64,000 nucleotides of DNA, from the NCBI GenBank assembly GCA_964030475.1, contig CAXIPT010000001.1, positions 14,208,662 through 14,272,661 of the forward strand, read 5' to 3'. The notes under the pieces were generated by a model that saw nothing but the letters and a program-made list of their open reading frames with translations, made no database searches and was not told the DNA's origin. This DNA comes from Tethya wilhelma. Taxonomy: Eukaryota; Porifera; Demospongiae; Tethyida; Tethyidae. A program made the translations under genes and the position numbers. Positions 12,653 to 25,829 of this stretch are shown piece by piece. The first letter of the stretch is position 1; every line of letters begins with the position of its first letter.

Positions 12653-12871
12653 CATGCAAGCCATGGTCATGACTTCAATTAACCTTCTTAGGAGTGGGGG
12701 ATGGAGATTTACATTAGAGGCCGCTTGAAACAATTATTGTCATGAACTCATAATAGGTCCAATCATGTGGTTTCCTCATGGGAGAGACAGCTGTGTGGTG
12801 AGCCCTGGGGATTATATAATATGCCTCTGTCTTCTTTCAACTCACTCACCTCCTGCCCCTGTTTACTCTAG

Positions 12872-12922
12872 CTCTAGTGGACCTTATGGAGTTGATACAA
12901 AGGGTACAGGGTTCAGCAATGG
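12872..12922 (+). CDS. TALPID3: TALPID3-like exon F
   Basis: Acceptor CTGTTTACTCTAG and donor ATGG|GTAAGG bound 51 bases. In phase 1 it reads ALVDLMELIQRVQGSAM, an amphipathic helix-like segment; phase 0 hits a stop at once. The last base G joins AT of the next exon to make Asp. Confidence 0.6.
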
Positions 12923-13038
12923 GTAAGGATGATTTGGCTGAAATCTTCTTACTCTTGCAATAATATTGTCACAGTGATTGTTTTAGACTAATTACTTTGC
13001 TACGTGGCTTGCTTGGCTTGTGTGTGCAAACTGCTGCA

Positions 13039-13040
<2 letters not shown>

Positions 13041-13119
<79 letters not shown>
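13041..13119 (+). repeat. (TG)n microsatellite
   Basis: About 39 perfect TG units. Confidence 0.97.
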
Positions 13120-13121
<2 letters not shown>

Positions 13122-15005
13122 AAGTTCCCTAGAACTCTACAAGTGCAACTCTGTAGGCATTTTTGAAAATAACCATCCCACACCTTTTGATTGTGCTTTT
13201 CTTTGATTACGTGCGTGGTAGTAACACAACTGTTTTTGTTTAGTACGATTTCAATCAAATGTAATCCAACCCGACTGCAACCATAATATAATATCAGTGG
13301 ATGGCACTTTGGTTAATGCGGTTGGGGAACAATAACATTTGCTCTTGTAAAGAACAACTCCTGTGGTGGATAGATGCTCACTTCTGAAACCATAATAATA
13401 ATAATCCATCGTCGTAACAATAATCATTATTATTATCATTGCGGTCATTGCAATCGATAATAATTGCGTTGATGTTTCTCAATCTGTCTTTGAGAAATAT
13501 CTGATCCCAAAACGGGTGCCAAAAAAACATCAAATAGTGTTTATTGTGTCGGACCTTCTTGGGTGGCCACCTGCGGCAGTGAGCAAGGGTTACCTTGCCA
13601 CCTGCAATCTGCCATTTAATCGCTTCAGAGAGAGGCAGCTGTTTTTGTTTTTATCGTTTTCATTGGACGCCTTGATGAGTGTGCTATTGTTTATACAATA
13701 AACGATTAAAGTTGAATAGCGAGCCTTAAATGGCAGTGGAGAGTAATTGCTTCATTAGAGCTGTTCCCTGTTTTTCTCTTGTTTTTTCATTTCAATTGCT
13801 TAGAGCCTTCATTGTCAATATTGTTGTTGTCTTGTGATGTGTGTGTTTAGGGTAATGCTTTCATTTTACTCTAAATAGTTCTAAAATGTTTGTTCATTGG
13901 CAAATCTATTGATTGTGTTTACGTGTTTGTGCAATATGGTGCTGCTACCTACATGCCCTCAACTGTAATATAAAGTTATGATGTGCTAAACACTTAGATC
14001 AGCGTATAGGAAGAGTGTGGTATAGTTAAAGCCTGATTTATGAATACTGTAAACTGAAGTAGTGCACGCGTTCGATCTCTTATTATCCAGACTTTAAGTT
14101 GCACGTACATACACAGGGCATTTGTGAACTATCATCTGGAACCAGATTGAATTGCAAATGCCCGACCAACCCTTTGATGTCCATCCCTATAGGTACGGAA
14201 ATAATTATTATTCTAATCAAAGGGAAGCCCTCCTCCCTCCATGTGACCTCAGGGTTGTGTTCAGGGACACCCTCTTGTCAAAGGAGATGAGGTTACACAG
14301 AGTCCACGACTCAAATTACAAACGCCATCCACAGCTATTTGATCCTTACAGTCACAGGCACTGATCCATTGCAGTGTTTTAGGTGTATGGTGTATTATTG
14401 CAGCTTGTGGTGTTCAGGTCATTAGTAATTCAATAGTCGAAAAAGAAAATGCTTGTTTTCCCTAATGAATAAACAAACTAATTGCTCTCTAGAAATTCTC
14501 GTGACAATTATCCAAACATGATCGAACAAACAAAAGAGCCATCTGTACCTATTCTCAAATTACTACATTATACTATTGTCACTCAATGCACGTACGTAAT
14601 ATTTATGCGTGGTGAACTTGTCTGTGTTCCTATTATGTCTAATTGTGCAACAAATGCAATCGAACACTTGTGTTTCGTCTGTTTTTTTTGCGTACATTAA
14701 AATGTCCATTACATGGTCTGTTTGCTGATTGTTTATTTTTCCCGACATTGCACTTTAACAGCCATCAATTTGTTTGTTGTAGTCTGGTCTACTGCTCCAA
14801 GTACACCTCTACTACTAGCACTGAAATAGCTACTTTTATGGATGAACGTAACATCACATACATCGTTGTGTTCTCTTGTGTAGAGTTTTTTGTTTTTCTC
14901 CTCGTAAAGTTGTTATTATTTGTAGACTTGTAAAGGTACAACGAAATCATGTATTGTTTGCACTGTGTGTCTGTCTGTCTGTCTCCCTTAGGTGTATAGT
15001 GATCT

Positions 15006-15023
15006 CTGTGTGTGTGTGTGTGN

Positions 15024-15101
<78 letters not shown>
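15006..15101 (+). repeat. (TG)n microsatellite with an undetermined base
   Basis: About 47 TG units. Position 15023 is N, which probably marks a base or length that could not be resolved. Confidence 0.95.
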
Positions 15102-15102
<1 letters not shown>

Positions 15103-15740
15103 TTCAAAAAAAAAAGAACCTGTCCGTTGTTGTGTTCTCCAACATGGGAATAGTGTGTGGTGTGTACATTGGCGTGTTATTAGCCAGTGTGTTATGGCAA
15201 TGGTGTAGGTTCAGGAGGTGGGTGGGTGGAGGTGAAGACAGTGTTTTGTTTTTACTACTAGACAAGGAGACAGCTGTGTGTGTGTTGCTGTGTCTCTCAT
15301 TCCCATTTTAGTAGATGTTCATTTTGCACACTTTTGCCAATGAGGCCCTCTCACACATTATTTAGTCCTTGCTTCTGGTGAGAATCGTGTTTTGATACAG
15401 GTACACCCACTCGTGTACTTATACATTGAACATTTTTTTCCCAGAGAAGGAAGAAGGGAGTGAAGGAAGGGGAAAAAAAATTAGTGGGAAGACATGTAAA
15501 TGTGTTGTTTGTCTGTTATGTCCTATACTTTTAATAACATCGAATGATTCTAACATTGTACATGTGTGTATGTTGATCACTTGTCCATTTGCATTAATTT
15601 TGTAGTTGTGACTCATCTCCTTGGGAACAGGTTTTTTTTTTTTTAAATTTTAATTATGGCACCAGTGAGTGGTAGGAGGCCATCTTAATGGTTTATGAGC
15701 TGACTCAGCATGGAGGTATACACACACAATCAAATCCAAT

Positions 15741-15900
15741 CAGAGGAGGTATGACACGAGTGTGCCTTTGCTGACTTAGCACTTAAGTGCACATGATCAA
15801 ATCCCATTGCAAAGTATTGCAGTCACGTGCTCTTAAATACATTCCAATCACTGCATTGGTGCTGAGTCAGCAGAGGTGCATTTGTGCCAGACCTCCTCTG
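15741..15900. repeat. Imperfect foldback (MITE-like) element
   Basis: The 42-base arm at 15741-15782 (starts CAGAGGAGGT, ends CTGACTTAGCAC) is matched by the reverse complement of 15859-15900 at roughly 80 percent by eye. The loop is about 76 bases. A further related phrase, CACCTCATATCTCCTCTGG near 15969-15987, suggests a third arm. No ORF lies inside, so a non-autonomous foldback element is the likely class. Confidence 0.55.
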
Positions 15901-17119
15901 AAATCCAATAGCAAACTATTGCGGTCAAATGATTGGAATGCAATTTAAGGTTTTGAATTGACACTTGCACCTCATATCTCCTCTGGTGTCTATACATGAT
16001 GGGTTATAGCACAGCTATTTAATATGAACCAAGGTCAGTGAACTTACGGGTCCAGCTGAGCTTAGGTCCAGTTCCCAACTGATGAATCATATCCTTGTTT
16101 AAATGTACTGCAACAACTACAGTAAATGGACAGGTCATTTACATACATACATTTACAATGTTAGAATTGTTCAATATGCTGCATATTTTCAAGTAGAAAG
16201 TCATTTACCATCATTAACTGCATGTGTTGCATGCCTGCTATGTACCTGCAGTATTTATATATCCTTATTTTTAAGGATTCTCTGTGAAAATGTTGCCTCA
16301 GGTATTTTGTTTGTTTGTTCCACTTGACCACCTGAACAGTCCGTATGCCAATAGGCAATGATATTTGACAAATTGCTTCACACGGAAAATATGATACGAC
16401 CTTTTGTTCCCAAATAAAGTCAGAGTGGGTCGATAATGAGAAAATACATTGAGAAAATCAGCAGCAAGGTTTGTGAAAGCATAATATTCTTGCGAAAGTA
16501 CACCTGATGTTGTTTTGCTTGTGGCATGGCATGTCACTTCCTTCCTATGCAATGTGCAAGGTTGTCTTTGCACAATCACAACCATCGCTGTGGGTGTTGG
16601 TGTTCCACGTAAAATTGTGACAGTAGCAGCGATAAACTCAGGAGGAGGGGTGAGTGGGTAGGTGCAAATTAATGTCGTTTTTTCCCCCTCAAAGTATGAT
16701 TTCCTTCACTTGTTACAAATCACTGTTGCATCTTTCTGTGAAATGAGTTTCTTCTTTGTTTGTGCTGCAGTGTTGTTATCTTAGTCAGCACTGCACACTT
16801 TGTGTTTCCTTATTGCTGTGATGCTGTTAGTGCTGTGTTCCCATGTAAACTGCTTGCCTTTCACATGTGTAAATGATCAGGAATGTGGATATGTTACTTG
16901 TAACTTTACCTGGAGAATATTTTTTTAACCCAATTTAGTCATATGCTCATAGCACAGTGGGTGTACACTGTCCTCTATGGTTACCTTTCATTACCAGATA
17001 GTTCCATTAGCAGTTATTACTACCAGTTTTTTCCTTTAATGGTTTCTGGTAGTCACATGTTTGCGTATATTTTGTGTTGATGCCTACTCATTCTCACACA
17101 TGTGCATACACACTTCCAG

Positions 17120-17186
17120 ATGAAAGTATTGTTGTTGCTAGAACCAATATCGAGGGAAGGCACAAGAAGCTTAAACTTCTTCAACT
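17120..17186 (+). CDS. TALPID3: TALPID3-like exon G
   Basis: Acceptor CACACTTCCAG and a consensus donor CT|GTAAGT bound 67 bases. Phase 1 entry gives DESIVVARTNIEGRHKKLKL followed by LQ, then two bases that need one more from the next exon. The basic, helical end suits a coiled-coil protein. Confidence 0.65.
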
Positions 17187-17245
17187 GTAAGTCACTCTAA
17201 TCTTCTTGGTAACACACACATGCATGCACACATGCACACATGTAC

Positions 17246-17253
<8 letters not shown>

Positions 17254-17309
<56 letters not shown>
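17254..17309 (+). repeat. (CA)n microsatellite
   Basis: About 28 CA units, starting about 70 bases after the exon G donor. Confidence 0.96.
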
Positions 17310-17311
<2 letters not shown>

Positions 17312-18677
17312 GCGAGAATGAAGGAAGAGTCTGTAAGCTTTGCTCAGCATCACTTAGCATTAAAATTCATTTTTGTGTCTGCCTTCATCAATCATCATGT
17401 TTATGAAATATTAACGTTGGACTAAATAAAATTTCCTCCCACTCCAGACAATTAATTCCTCCCTAAAAACAATTAATCTCCTAGCACAACATGGTTACAT
17501 AACACTGCATAACCAACCCTGACCTTATGTGCAAGCTTAGCTAACCTGAACGGAAGAAATTGATGCTAATTAATGATATTTTATTACTCTCTAATCGAAT
17601 CACTCAAATATCTTGTTATGCAATGTTTGCAAGCTTGCCAAGTTGAGTCTAACCACTAGCAGTTGTTTTTGTTTTCGTTGAACCAATTAGATTTCCTAGA
17701 AATTATTATCAAGAGAATGCACACTGTTTTGGTGGAAGTGGCAACACTGCCATTGTGTATCGATGTTTGTGTGTGCAATGTCTCCCTGTCTGCATTGGCG
17801 TCTGGGTCATTAGTTAGCAATCCATTTGAGAAATATATAAATTTAGTGTGGGCATAAACCTACCTACTCTTTCCAGTTCATTGTTTGCTATTAACCTAAT
17901 AAAGCTAAGATTGTCACCAAGTACCAGTCTAAACTTGTTGATCGTGCATTAGTGTTATCAAGTTTGAGCATGTGTTTTTCCTGTTATGGAGATTTTTCCA
18001 CACGTTACTCGGTTATGGTAATAATGGGTAATAATTAACAGATGATATCATTAATTGATCATATAGAGTTTGCATGTGGGAGTGGTGATGAAAGAATAAC
18101 TCACTCTCATTCATCATAACTTTTATGGAAATATAACTCTGATGAAATCTTCTGTAGGTTTGTTTGGCATGAAATTGTAAAATACTCTTGCATGAGCTTA
18201 CATAGAAATAATCACCCAACAATGGAAGCATATGGCTTTGTCTGTAAGGCAAGTCAAGCCCCCAATATCAGCATATGTGTTTTAATCACCAACTGTGACT
18301 TCAGCCATTTATGTACTTGAAATATGGCTGTGTTATACTAGCAAGTTATGTCATGATATTACTGTTGTGGACTCTTTAGAGAACAATGCTCCATTTCCCC
18401 CCCCCCATCTCTTCTTTTCTCAAAACCATACACAGAGCACACACACATGCATGCATTCATGTCCATGCATACCGTGCGTTGTTTTCAGTAACATATTCTT
18501 GTTTATACTTGCCACAAACATGTCATTACTGCCAGAGACAACCTTTTCTCTTGGCATCCACTAATTTTCCTCTTCCTGTCCACATAGCAATCTCCTCTCG
18601 TCATCTCACGTTCTGCACTGCACACATGATCTCAATTAATCCTTATTTTTGGTATTTTTGGTTGTTAATTCGTTTAG

Positions 18678-18768
18678 GAAAACCCGTGAGGACAATAAGG
18701 AGCCTGTGTACACCACCCAGCATCCCGTCCTCCATATTGTTGACCATCCTCAAGCTTCCAGGAATGAG
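18678..18768 (+). CDS. TALPID3: TALPID3-like exon H
   Basis: Acceptor TTAATTCGTTTAG and donor AATGAG|GTGAGG bound 91 bases. The first base completes a Leu codon begun in exon G, and the rest reads KTREDNKEPVYTTQHPVLHI followed by VDHPQASRNE, ending in phase 0. The match of entry phase to exon G and exit phase to exon I is good evidence that it is real. Confidence 0.68.
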
Positions 18769-19406
18769 GTGAGGAATTATTAGCGATCTTCGCCTACGAC
18801 CAAACACTGATCTTATGGTCTCCGTGTCTGGCTGGCTCACCGGCTCACCGTTGGTTGGTGTGTGTGTGTTGCGTTTGATCTCTCCTAGAGCTGCTATCAA
18901 AGTGTGACCCGATTTCCTGCAACACCTAATACCACTTTTGGGTGATGACATATTTTTACTGCCCACACCATAACCTTACTATACCAACTTTCTCACTGTG
19001 ATGTGTCCTCGTTGCATACCTCACTGCTTGTTTCTTCACCAACCATTGTTAAAATTTCATTATTGTGTTGTGTAATTAGTGTGCATTGCATAATGGAGAA
19101 GCTATGTATTGGAGACTACGGTGGCCACAGGGGGGAAGTGGGTTATGCTTTTGTATTTTAGATGGCTCTGGTTTTAAATTTAAATTATTTGGCGACCTTG
19201 CTTCGTAAAGTTCAACAAATTGTCTACTGATATGTGGCCTTTATTCATGTTCACATCAAAGTGAAGAAAGGGGTCAATATTTATTTGTATCACTTTTATA
19301 TGGTTCAATCTCCATTGCTCTAAGTGGTTACATCAACCGTATAAGAGTGTACTACATAATTCCAAATTTTGTGGCACAAAAAGTCTGTGAAAAGCTCCTG
19401 TTTGCC

Positions 19407-19409
<3 letters not shown>

Positions 19410-19443
<34 letters not shown>
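19410..19443 (+). repeat. (TTA)n microsatellite
   Basis: About eleven TTA/ATT units in the intron between exons H and I. Confidence 0.95.
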
Positions 19444-19444
<1 letters not shown>

Positions 19445-19812
19445 ATGAACTTTACAGCCATGACTGAGTCAAAGGAGATGATATAAAAACAAGAGTGAAA
19501 GTAGGCTTTAGGGTAGGCTGACAGACTACCGCCATATGTTGGGGTAGCTGAAAGAAGTATAATAATTTAATAAATGAGACTTCAGTAAGAGTTTGAGTTA
19601 AGAGTTGAGTTTGAGTTTTTAAAACTGTTTTTTTAATAATTTTTTTGTGAATCACACAATCTCTAAATATCACCATAGTAATGCAGTTAAATTTGGGAAT
19701 AATAAGTATTATGCAATCCAATTACAAAGTTAACAAGATTTCGTGCCACAAAATTTTGATCTATTACTGCATATGGAGATACTCTACACATTCTCACATT
19801 GCACTGTTACAG

Positions 19813-19992
19813 AACCACTCCAACAATGGGTCCAGTGCTAGGGCCCAGCCCTCTCCCCCTCTCTCTCCCTCCGGCCATCGCCATGACGACCATCAACCCA
19901 CTCTAGAGGAGACCGTCAAATTGGTTGCATCGTGTACAGCGGCTGCCACTGCCGCTGCAGTGCTGGCTGCCAATGAGGGGAAGGAGAATCAG
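19813..19992 (+). CDS. TALPID3: TALPID3-like exon I, Ala/Thr-rich segment
   Basis: Acceptor TTGCACTGTTACAG and donor AATCAG|GTACGC bound exactly 60 codons, phase 0 at both ends. The product has PPLSPSGHRHDDHQ and then VASCTAAATAAAVLAANEGK. Vertebrate TALPID3, as I remember it, has an SPSG phrase followed by an Ala/Thr-rich run of the AAATAAAIATAA type at the matching place, just before the coiled coil. This exon is one of the main reasons for the family call. Confidence 0.75.
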
Positions 19993-21950
19993 GTACGCAC
20001 CCACTATAACATTCACTTGTATGTCGGTCATTCCATGTGAACCACATTGAAGGTCGTACGATTCCCAAGAATTTTCGTGTGTGCATTTTAATGATGAGAG
20101 TGGAGCAGTTAATTTACATTTACATATTGTTGCATATCCATTTCATAGTGTTTGTGTGTGTATATATGTATGTATGTATGTATGTATGTGTGTGTACCTG
20201 TTCTGTACATGTGTGTATCCTTGGTGACGGACCACTGTATTAGCAATACTAGTGTAACAGTGTGAGTAAGAATTCGTAGAGCCTATTCAGTTTGTTAGAG
20301 TGTTTTTGTGGTCCTTTTGATGTGTGAGAAATTTTGTGTACAAAATGTAACTCTGGTGAGTGATATTATTAAGGAAAGAAATGGACCAGTCTGATGCAGA
20401 CGCATGCCCCAAACAATGTATGTCTAATGACATTTGCTCTAAGAGTGATGACGCCACTTGTATAATGTGTCCACTCTCGTACACATTGCTTCATGTACAA
20501 AGCCTGTATGCTATTACCATCATCGTAATGCTCGACATACATGTTATAAGTAATGTATGTGCATTGTCATGTATAAATATACACAGTTTGTAGTGTAATA
20601 TAGGTCCTTGTGTGGCACATTTAAAAAAAAAAGAAAAAGAATGATGCCCTCTCACGTCACAAAGCCAGCAGTGAGCCCCCTCCAGGTGTAGGGTAGGTGC
20701 TAGGTGAACAACACATCAAAGGGCTGTATATCAGTGGCCTCAGTCCTACTCTCACTGTTCTTCCCATGTAGAGAGATGCCACAGGTGATTAAATTACTCC
20801 CCACTCTCTCCACCACCCACACATTCTGCTGATTTCTTATTCTGCTCTGAGGGCTTTGGGGAATTTTTTTTTTATCATTTTGTGAGTAATGTTGCCTGAA
20901 GTGCTATTGATTTGAATTACAGAGGTCTCTGTGTTATGATAGCAATCTTTTGAAGTTGGTAATATTATGGGTAGGTTCTTGATTTTGTATTCTTTGCAAA
21001 AATTCAAATAGTTTCTCTAGGCAATTGTAATTATTAACCAATGGTGGTATGCTATTGTGTGACCCTATTTCCTGAGTTAGCCTCAAGGAAGGGGGAGAAA
21101 TGGCAGCTTCTTTCAACAGACAATTAACTAATTAGAAATACAATAGCTGTTCAAGTATGCCTTGTAAAAGTTCAAAAAAAAATCTATATCTCCTTAGAAA
21201 CTGGAGGACAGTTGTGCACCATTAAGGATGTGTGGGTATGTCATTGGTTCCTGGATTTTCCATTCAGGCACATGTTCATGTACTGTTCTCATTTCCGTTC
21301 TCAGTATATAATTAATGCATTGAAATAATGGACAAATCGCTGGTTTTGTTTTGCGTTGGGTTTCTCATGCTATACTCCATAATTTTGGGAAATTTTTATC
21401 ATTGGTACTATAGCAAAAATTTGGGGGTTCAGCATAGCCTCGTTTCCAGGCTCCTCCCTCTTAGATAATACATGCTTTTTCCCAACAAAAAAAAAGTATT
21501 TGGACTCAAGAGGGCCTGATATCAAGGCTAGGTTTGGCAATACTTTCTCTCTAAAGTGCACTGTATAACAGCTATATAGCTGAGTCATGTATACATGTAT
21601 GCATGTTTGTCTAGTATCCTTTTCTTGTTTGAACTTTGACTTTTAGGCAGCAGTTGTTGCTTGCTGAGTTGTTAATTGTCATACTAATACCTTTAGGGAT
21701 CTCCAATAGCCACACCGTAAGATTCTTGTCTGCCCAATCTAGTCATTTGTACTGTATGGTCATCACCTGTGTGTCCAGATGAGGAGGCTGGTTGCAGGAT
21801 TAAAAAAGGACAAAAAGAACAAAAAGAAATTAATGACAGGCAAATAAAAAATGAATTAAAAATCCATTTCATCATCAGCATTTTTTACTCTGATCAATTA
21901 TTAACTAATCATGTTTATTTGTTTGTTTTTGGTCACTGACCACAATACAG

Positions 21951-21998
21951 AACCCTGCAAACTTACCGACACCACTGTACGGGCCGAGCCATACAATA
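21951..21998 (+). CDS. Candidate micro-exon
   Basis: Acceptor CTGACCACAATACAG opens 48 bases, phase 0 in and out, reading NPANLPTPLYGPSHTI before a weak donor GTACAT. The phase symmetry allows it between exons I and J, but nothing else supports it. Confidence 0.22.
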
Positions 21999-22681
21999 GT
22001 ACATACCTGTGTGTTCATTTATGTAGACCTTTACAGGCATGCATCTGGACAAATTGCTATGGGCAACTCAGATTGATGTGTAGATATTGAAATTTGTTTG
22101 GACAAACATCTTCAAAAATTGGGAATGTGTCTTGTGTTGGCAGCTTGGTATTCAATGTGGTCTCTCACTATCCCCACCCCTCCTCTGTGAACAAAGCCAC
22201 AGTAAAGCTTTACTGGGAAAAAAATGTAGAGAGAATCCATCTTCATATGACTTCACCCCAATTGGACCCAAGTATGGTATTTTTATCATTCCTTTTGTAC
22301 CATACTGGGTCACACTTTGTAGGCTCCTCATGGTTTGATATGACCATGTGACCTGTTTTGATGTGTGCTTCTTCAAGGAATGTTGAACCACTGATCAGAA
22401 ATTGCATTTTATCTCCCTGGCATACAGCCTGTTTTCATCAGTTAGCACAGTCGGATTATGGCGACCACAATATACTGGTTTATTGCAGACAGATATCTTA
22501 TGTTGTGATGATTTATGCACACACCTAAAGCTTTGGATGCTCTTTGTATTAAGCGAAAAAACTAGTTTGAATGTCTTTATTGTGCCCAGAGTGAAACATG
22601 ATACTTACCCATAAAGATAATGTTGGTCTGGTAATCAGTTTAGATTGCGTATTATCATTGAAGGGTTGAATAAATCAAATC

Positions 22682-22683
<2 letters not shown>

Positions 22684-22753
<70 letters not shown>
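22684..22753 (+). repeat. (TG)n microsatellite
   Basis: About 34 TG units with one AT interruption near 22727. Confidence 0.95.
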
Positions 22754-22825
22754 CATGTACATGTGCATGCAAGCTGGCTTAACCCATGATGCACATATGT
22801 CTCTAAATGTGGGTGTATGTATGTC

Positions 22826-22828
<3 letters not shown>

Positions 22829-22870
<42 letters not shown>
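22829..22870 (+). repeat. (TG)n microsatellite
   Basis: About 21 TG units, 75 bases downstream of another TG tract. Confidence 0.95.
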
Positions 22871-22872
<2 letters not shown>

Positions 22873-23562
22873 TCTTTAAAGGCGGGTCCCATTTGCCAAT
22901 TACAACAACATGTTTTGTGGGTACTGCCGGAATGATTATACTCTTATGGTGGATAAATATTCTTATCATGTTATTGGTTTTGTTGTGGTGACTAGCAAAG
23001 AGCTTGGATTGATGGGCTATTGATTGTAACCTGATGAGTCTGTGCACCGGTTTGATCTGCTCTTTAAAAATGGCAGTGTCTGTGATTTACGGTGGTTGGT
23101 GGTTAGTAGTTGCGTGAGCATTATTGTAGGGTGGTTTACCCAGAGAGCGTGTGTGCATTTGTGTGTGCTTCTGCATGTGTATGTGAGTGCATGTGTCTAT
23201 GTTGACATTAATGAGCAGGTAAAACAGAGCCATGTGGAATAAGTACATGTGTGTATGGCCTGCTCTGTACTTGTGTGTGTGCAAATATTTGTACATTTAA
23301 TTTTGTTATCACGTACAACAAACTTGACTTCGATTCAATTTGTACGCATTCCTTCACTGATCTCTCACCCCACTGGAATCTCACCACCCCAGCATGCACA
23401 CTGCAGGCAACCGTGATCATGTGGTGAGTGTACGAGGTTGATTGGGTCATCATGCATTCTTAGCAGCATTAGGGCGCTGGCTGTGACGTGTGTAAATGGT
23501 GTGTTTGTTTTCTCTCATTTTCGTGTTTTATGGGCTGTAGTCTAAGTGCCCCTCCAACTATA

Positions 23563-23584
23563 TGTGTGTGTGTGTGTGTGTGTG
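23563..23584 (+). repeat. Short (TG)n microsatellite
   Basis: Eleven TG units. Confidence 0.9.
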
Positions 23585-24333
23585 CATTGTTCGGTTGACT
23601 CTACCTGGCTATTGTTGGACCAACCGCTCATCGGGCCTGTCTCCTAACGAGGCCACAATAGCCTTGCCCTTGCCCGACCGTTGTAGTCTCTGGTGTAATT
23701 CAATTGGTTCCTCTTGTAGAAGAGGTTGTCGGGTCACCAGTCTGTGGTCGATCTCGCCTTGTCCTACTACAACTGATTAAAACACAAAGCGGTACTCTGA
23801 ACACCCTCGTTGTACAAAGGAAGACTGAAATGTATTTTTAATATGAACACATATATTGTTTAATTATTTAGGACTGAAATATTATTTTTAAATATTAGTT
23901 TAATAAGCTTATTTCAATGCTTGGGAACTGTATGTAGCAGTTGTGAGAGATATTGTGCAAGAGTGAGTGTTTCTCTCTCTCTACACGTGTAGTTGCATTG
24001 CTGTTGTTGTGATGCTGTGTATCTACGTACACATCCCAAGCTTGTCTTTCTGTTGTCACTCAAACAATTTGGTGTGTCATTAAAATTCATTGTTGTAATT
24101 ATTTGCGAATTAAGCAGTCATGAGTGAATCATGTGCCAGTATGATTGTAATTCTGTACACAATGGCCTTGTTTGCACTGACCTTCATGGATTGATACGCT
24201 GTTTGCACAGCACTGCTTAATCCAGTTTGGGCCACACTTGCTAGTATTCTTCACAATAAATACACAAGCCATATGCTGCTGGATATGCTCGTAAGAGTTC
24301 ACAGAGTGCACGTTGTTGCCATCATGTTTGCAC

Positions 24334-24338
<5 letters not shown>

Positions 24339-24364
<26 letters not shown>
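24339..24364 (+). repeat. Short (TG)n microsatellite
   Basis: About thirteen TG units. Confidence 0.9.
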
Positions 24365-24374
<10 letters not shown>

Positions 24375-25769
24375 AAGATTTCGACATGTATTATGTGATA
24401 TTATTGTTGCTTTGCCTCGAGGGTTGCTTGCCTGCTGTTTCATGTTTGTTGGTATTTTTTTGTTTCAGTTGTTAGTATAAGGATTGTTTTTGAGGTGGTA
24501 CCGTCCATATAGTCCAAATAACTCTCATAAGGATTATCAACTATGATAAAGGGATTCTATTTTTCCGTATTCTTTTTGCTACTTGTATGATTGTGCAATG
24601 GATGACCTATAGCTGTACTCAGCATTATTAGTATGTTGAATAACAATACGTACAACTCAGCACATTCAACCTTAGCTCATTTAGTCCAAGTATTCTTTCA
24701 TGAGGTGTTTGGTCAATCAATTGATAATATCTGAGGCAAAACATTAAGGTTTCAAATGTTGTCTCTCTATTCTCTCGTGGAAGGTGATCCTAACTTACTA
24801 ACTGTGCGTGACAGCTTGCTCAACTCCTTTGTTTGCATGTATGTGCTTGTTGCCGTGTGAATGTGCTACGTCCCGTTGCTTAGGCAACTCTTTGTTACAA
24901 TGATGTAATGCTGTTGTTGCCACAGAAGGAGAAGAATGAAAACGCCCATTTCAAACTCATTTCTCACATTCACTATCACCTTATACAGTAAAGCCCTGAC
25001 CATTATCCGTGCATGCTTCAATGGCAACTGGAACTAGTACAGTAGTGGCATAAGAGTGGCACATTGGACCACTTCATTTCTGTTCCAACTGATCTTGTGA
25101 AAAAATAAATGCATCACGTTTTTTAATTTGATTTTAACTACAGTATCAATCAAATTGGATCATATGACTGCCACGTTCACTATAGTATTATGTACACCTG
25201 TAATTACTACGTGTGTCTAATTGATTCTACCTAATTGTGAATTACGCACGATGTTGTGTTGTGTAGAGTCGATTCCAGTGTATTGTGTGTGCATTTCTGT
25301 TTGGATCAAAGAGTTTTGGAATGGGATGCATAAATGTAAATGTACACGAGTGCCTGTTCCATGTTCAAACCTGGAACAAAGCTCCAGTTGAACTATGTGC
25401 TTTAAGTCATAAGGACTCGACAATAAGGAGTTTTAGTCTTGAAGCACTGTCTGGAATGCTTCATACAATTGTGCATACATAAATACTGTACATACATGCA
25501 TACATGTATAAATACATACGTGCATCTGTATGTGTACAATTAAGTAATGTAGAAAAATCTCTAATTCATTTAATTAGTGCCTACCAAGAAGCACGTACAT
25601 TGTACATGCAATGTCCATTTGTTTTGTTTTGATTTTTGTGTGCATATCTATATATGTGTGTATGTATGTATGCCCAGCCTCGTTACTGGACTCCAGTTTC
25701 TCCAGAGAATGAAACGCCAATGGTCGAGACACATTGACGAGAAATGTTGTTTTTGTTCTACATTTCCAG

Positions 25770-25829
25770 CTAGTAAATGAGATTGATGTAGTACACGAAT
25801 CCCTAGTGTCTGTGTGGCAGCTAACAGAT
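25770..25829 (+). CDS. Candidate coiled-coil exon of the TALPID3-like gene
   Basis: A good pyrimidine tract (TTTTTGTTCTACATTTCCAG) opens a phase 0 block reading LVNEIDVVHESLVSVWQLTD. It is hydrophobic/acidic and alpha-helical in character, as expected for the coil between the Ala-rich segment and the LQKLE coil. The donor is unclear: GTCGGC at 25830 is poor, and GTATAT at 25884 would give a 114-base phase 0/0 exon. Start confidence is higher than end confidence. Confidence 0.38.

Larger units (their letters stand above)
8817..12871 (+). other. Long intron dense in microsatellites
   Basis: Four kilobases with (TG)n at 8929-8999, 9545-9586 and 9655-9684, (CA)n at 9106-9125, (GA)n at 10335-10379 and (TG)n at 12563-12652. 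A block at 9365-9418 resembles an exon but does not fit the phase chain. No other gene is supported. Confidence 0.55.
12923..17119 (+). other. Long intron
   Basis: It holds (TG)n tracts at 13041-13119 and 15006-15101, a coding-like but unplaced block at 14193-14364, and an imperfect foldback element at 15741-15900. The rest is AT-rich sequence with no recognisable gene. Confidence 0.55.
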
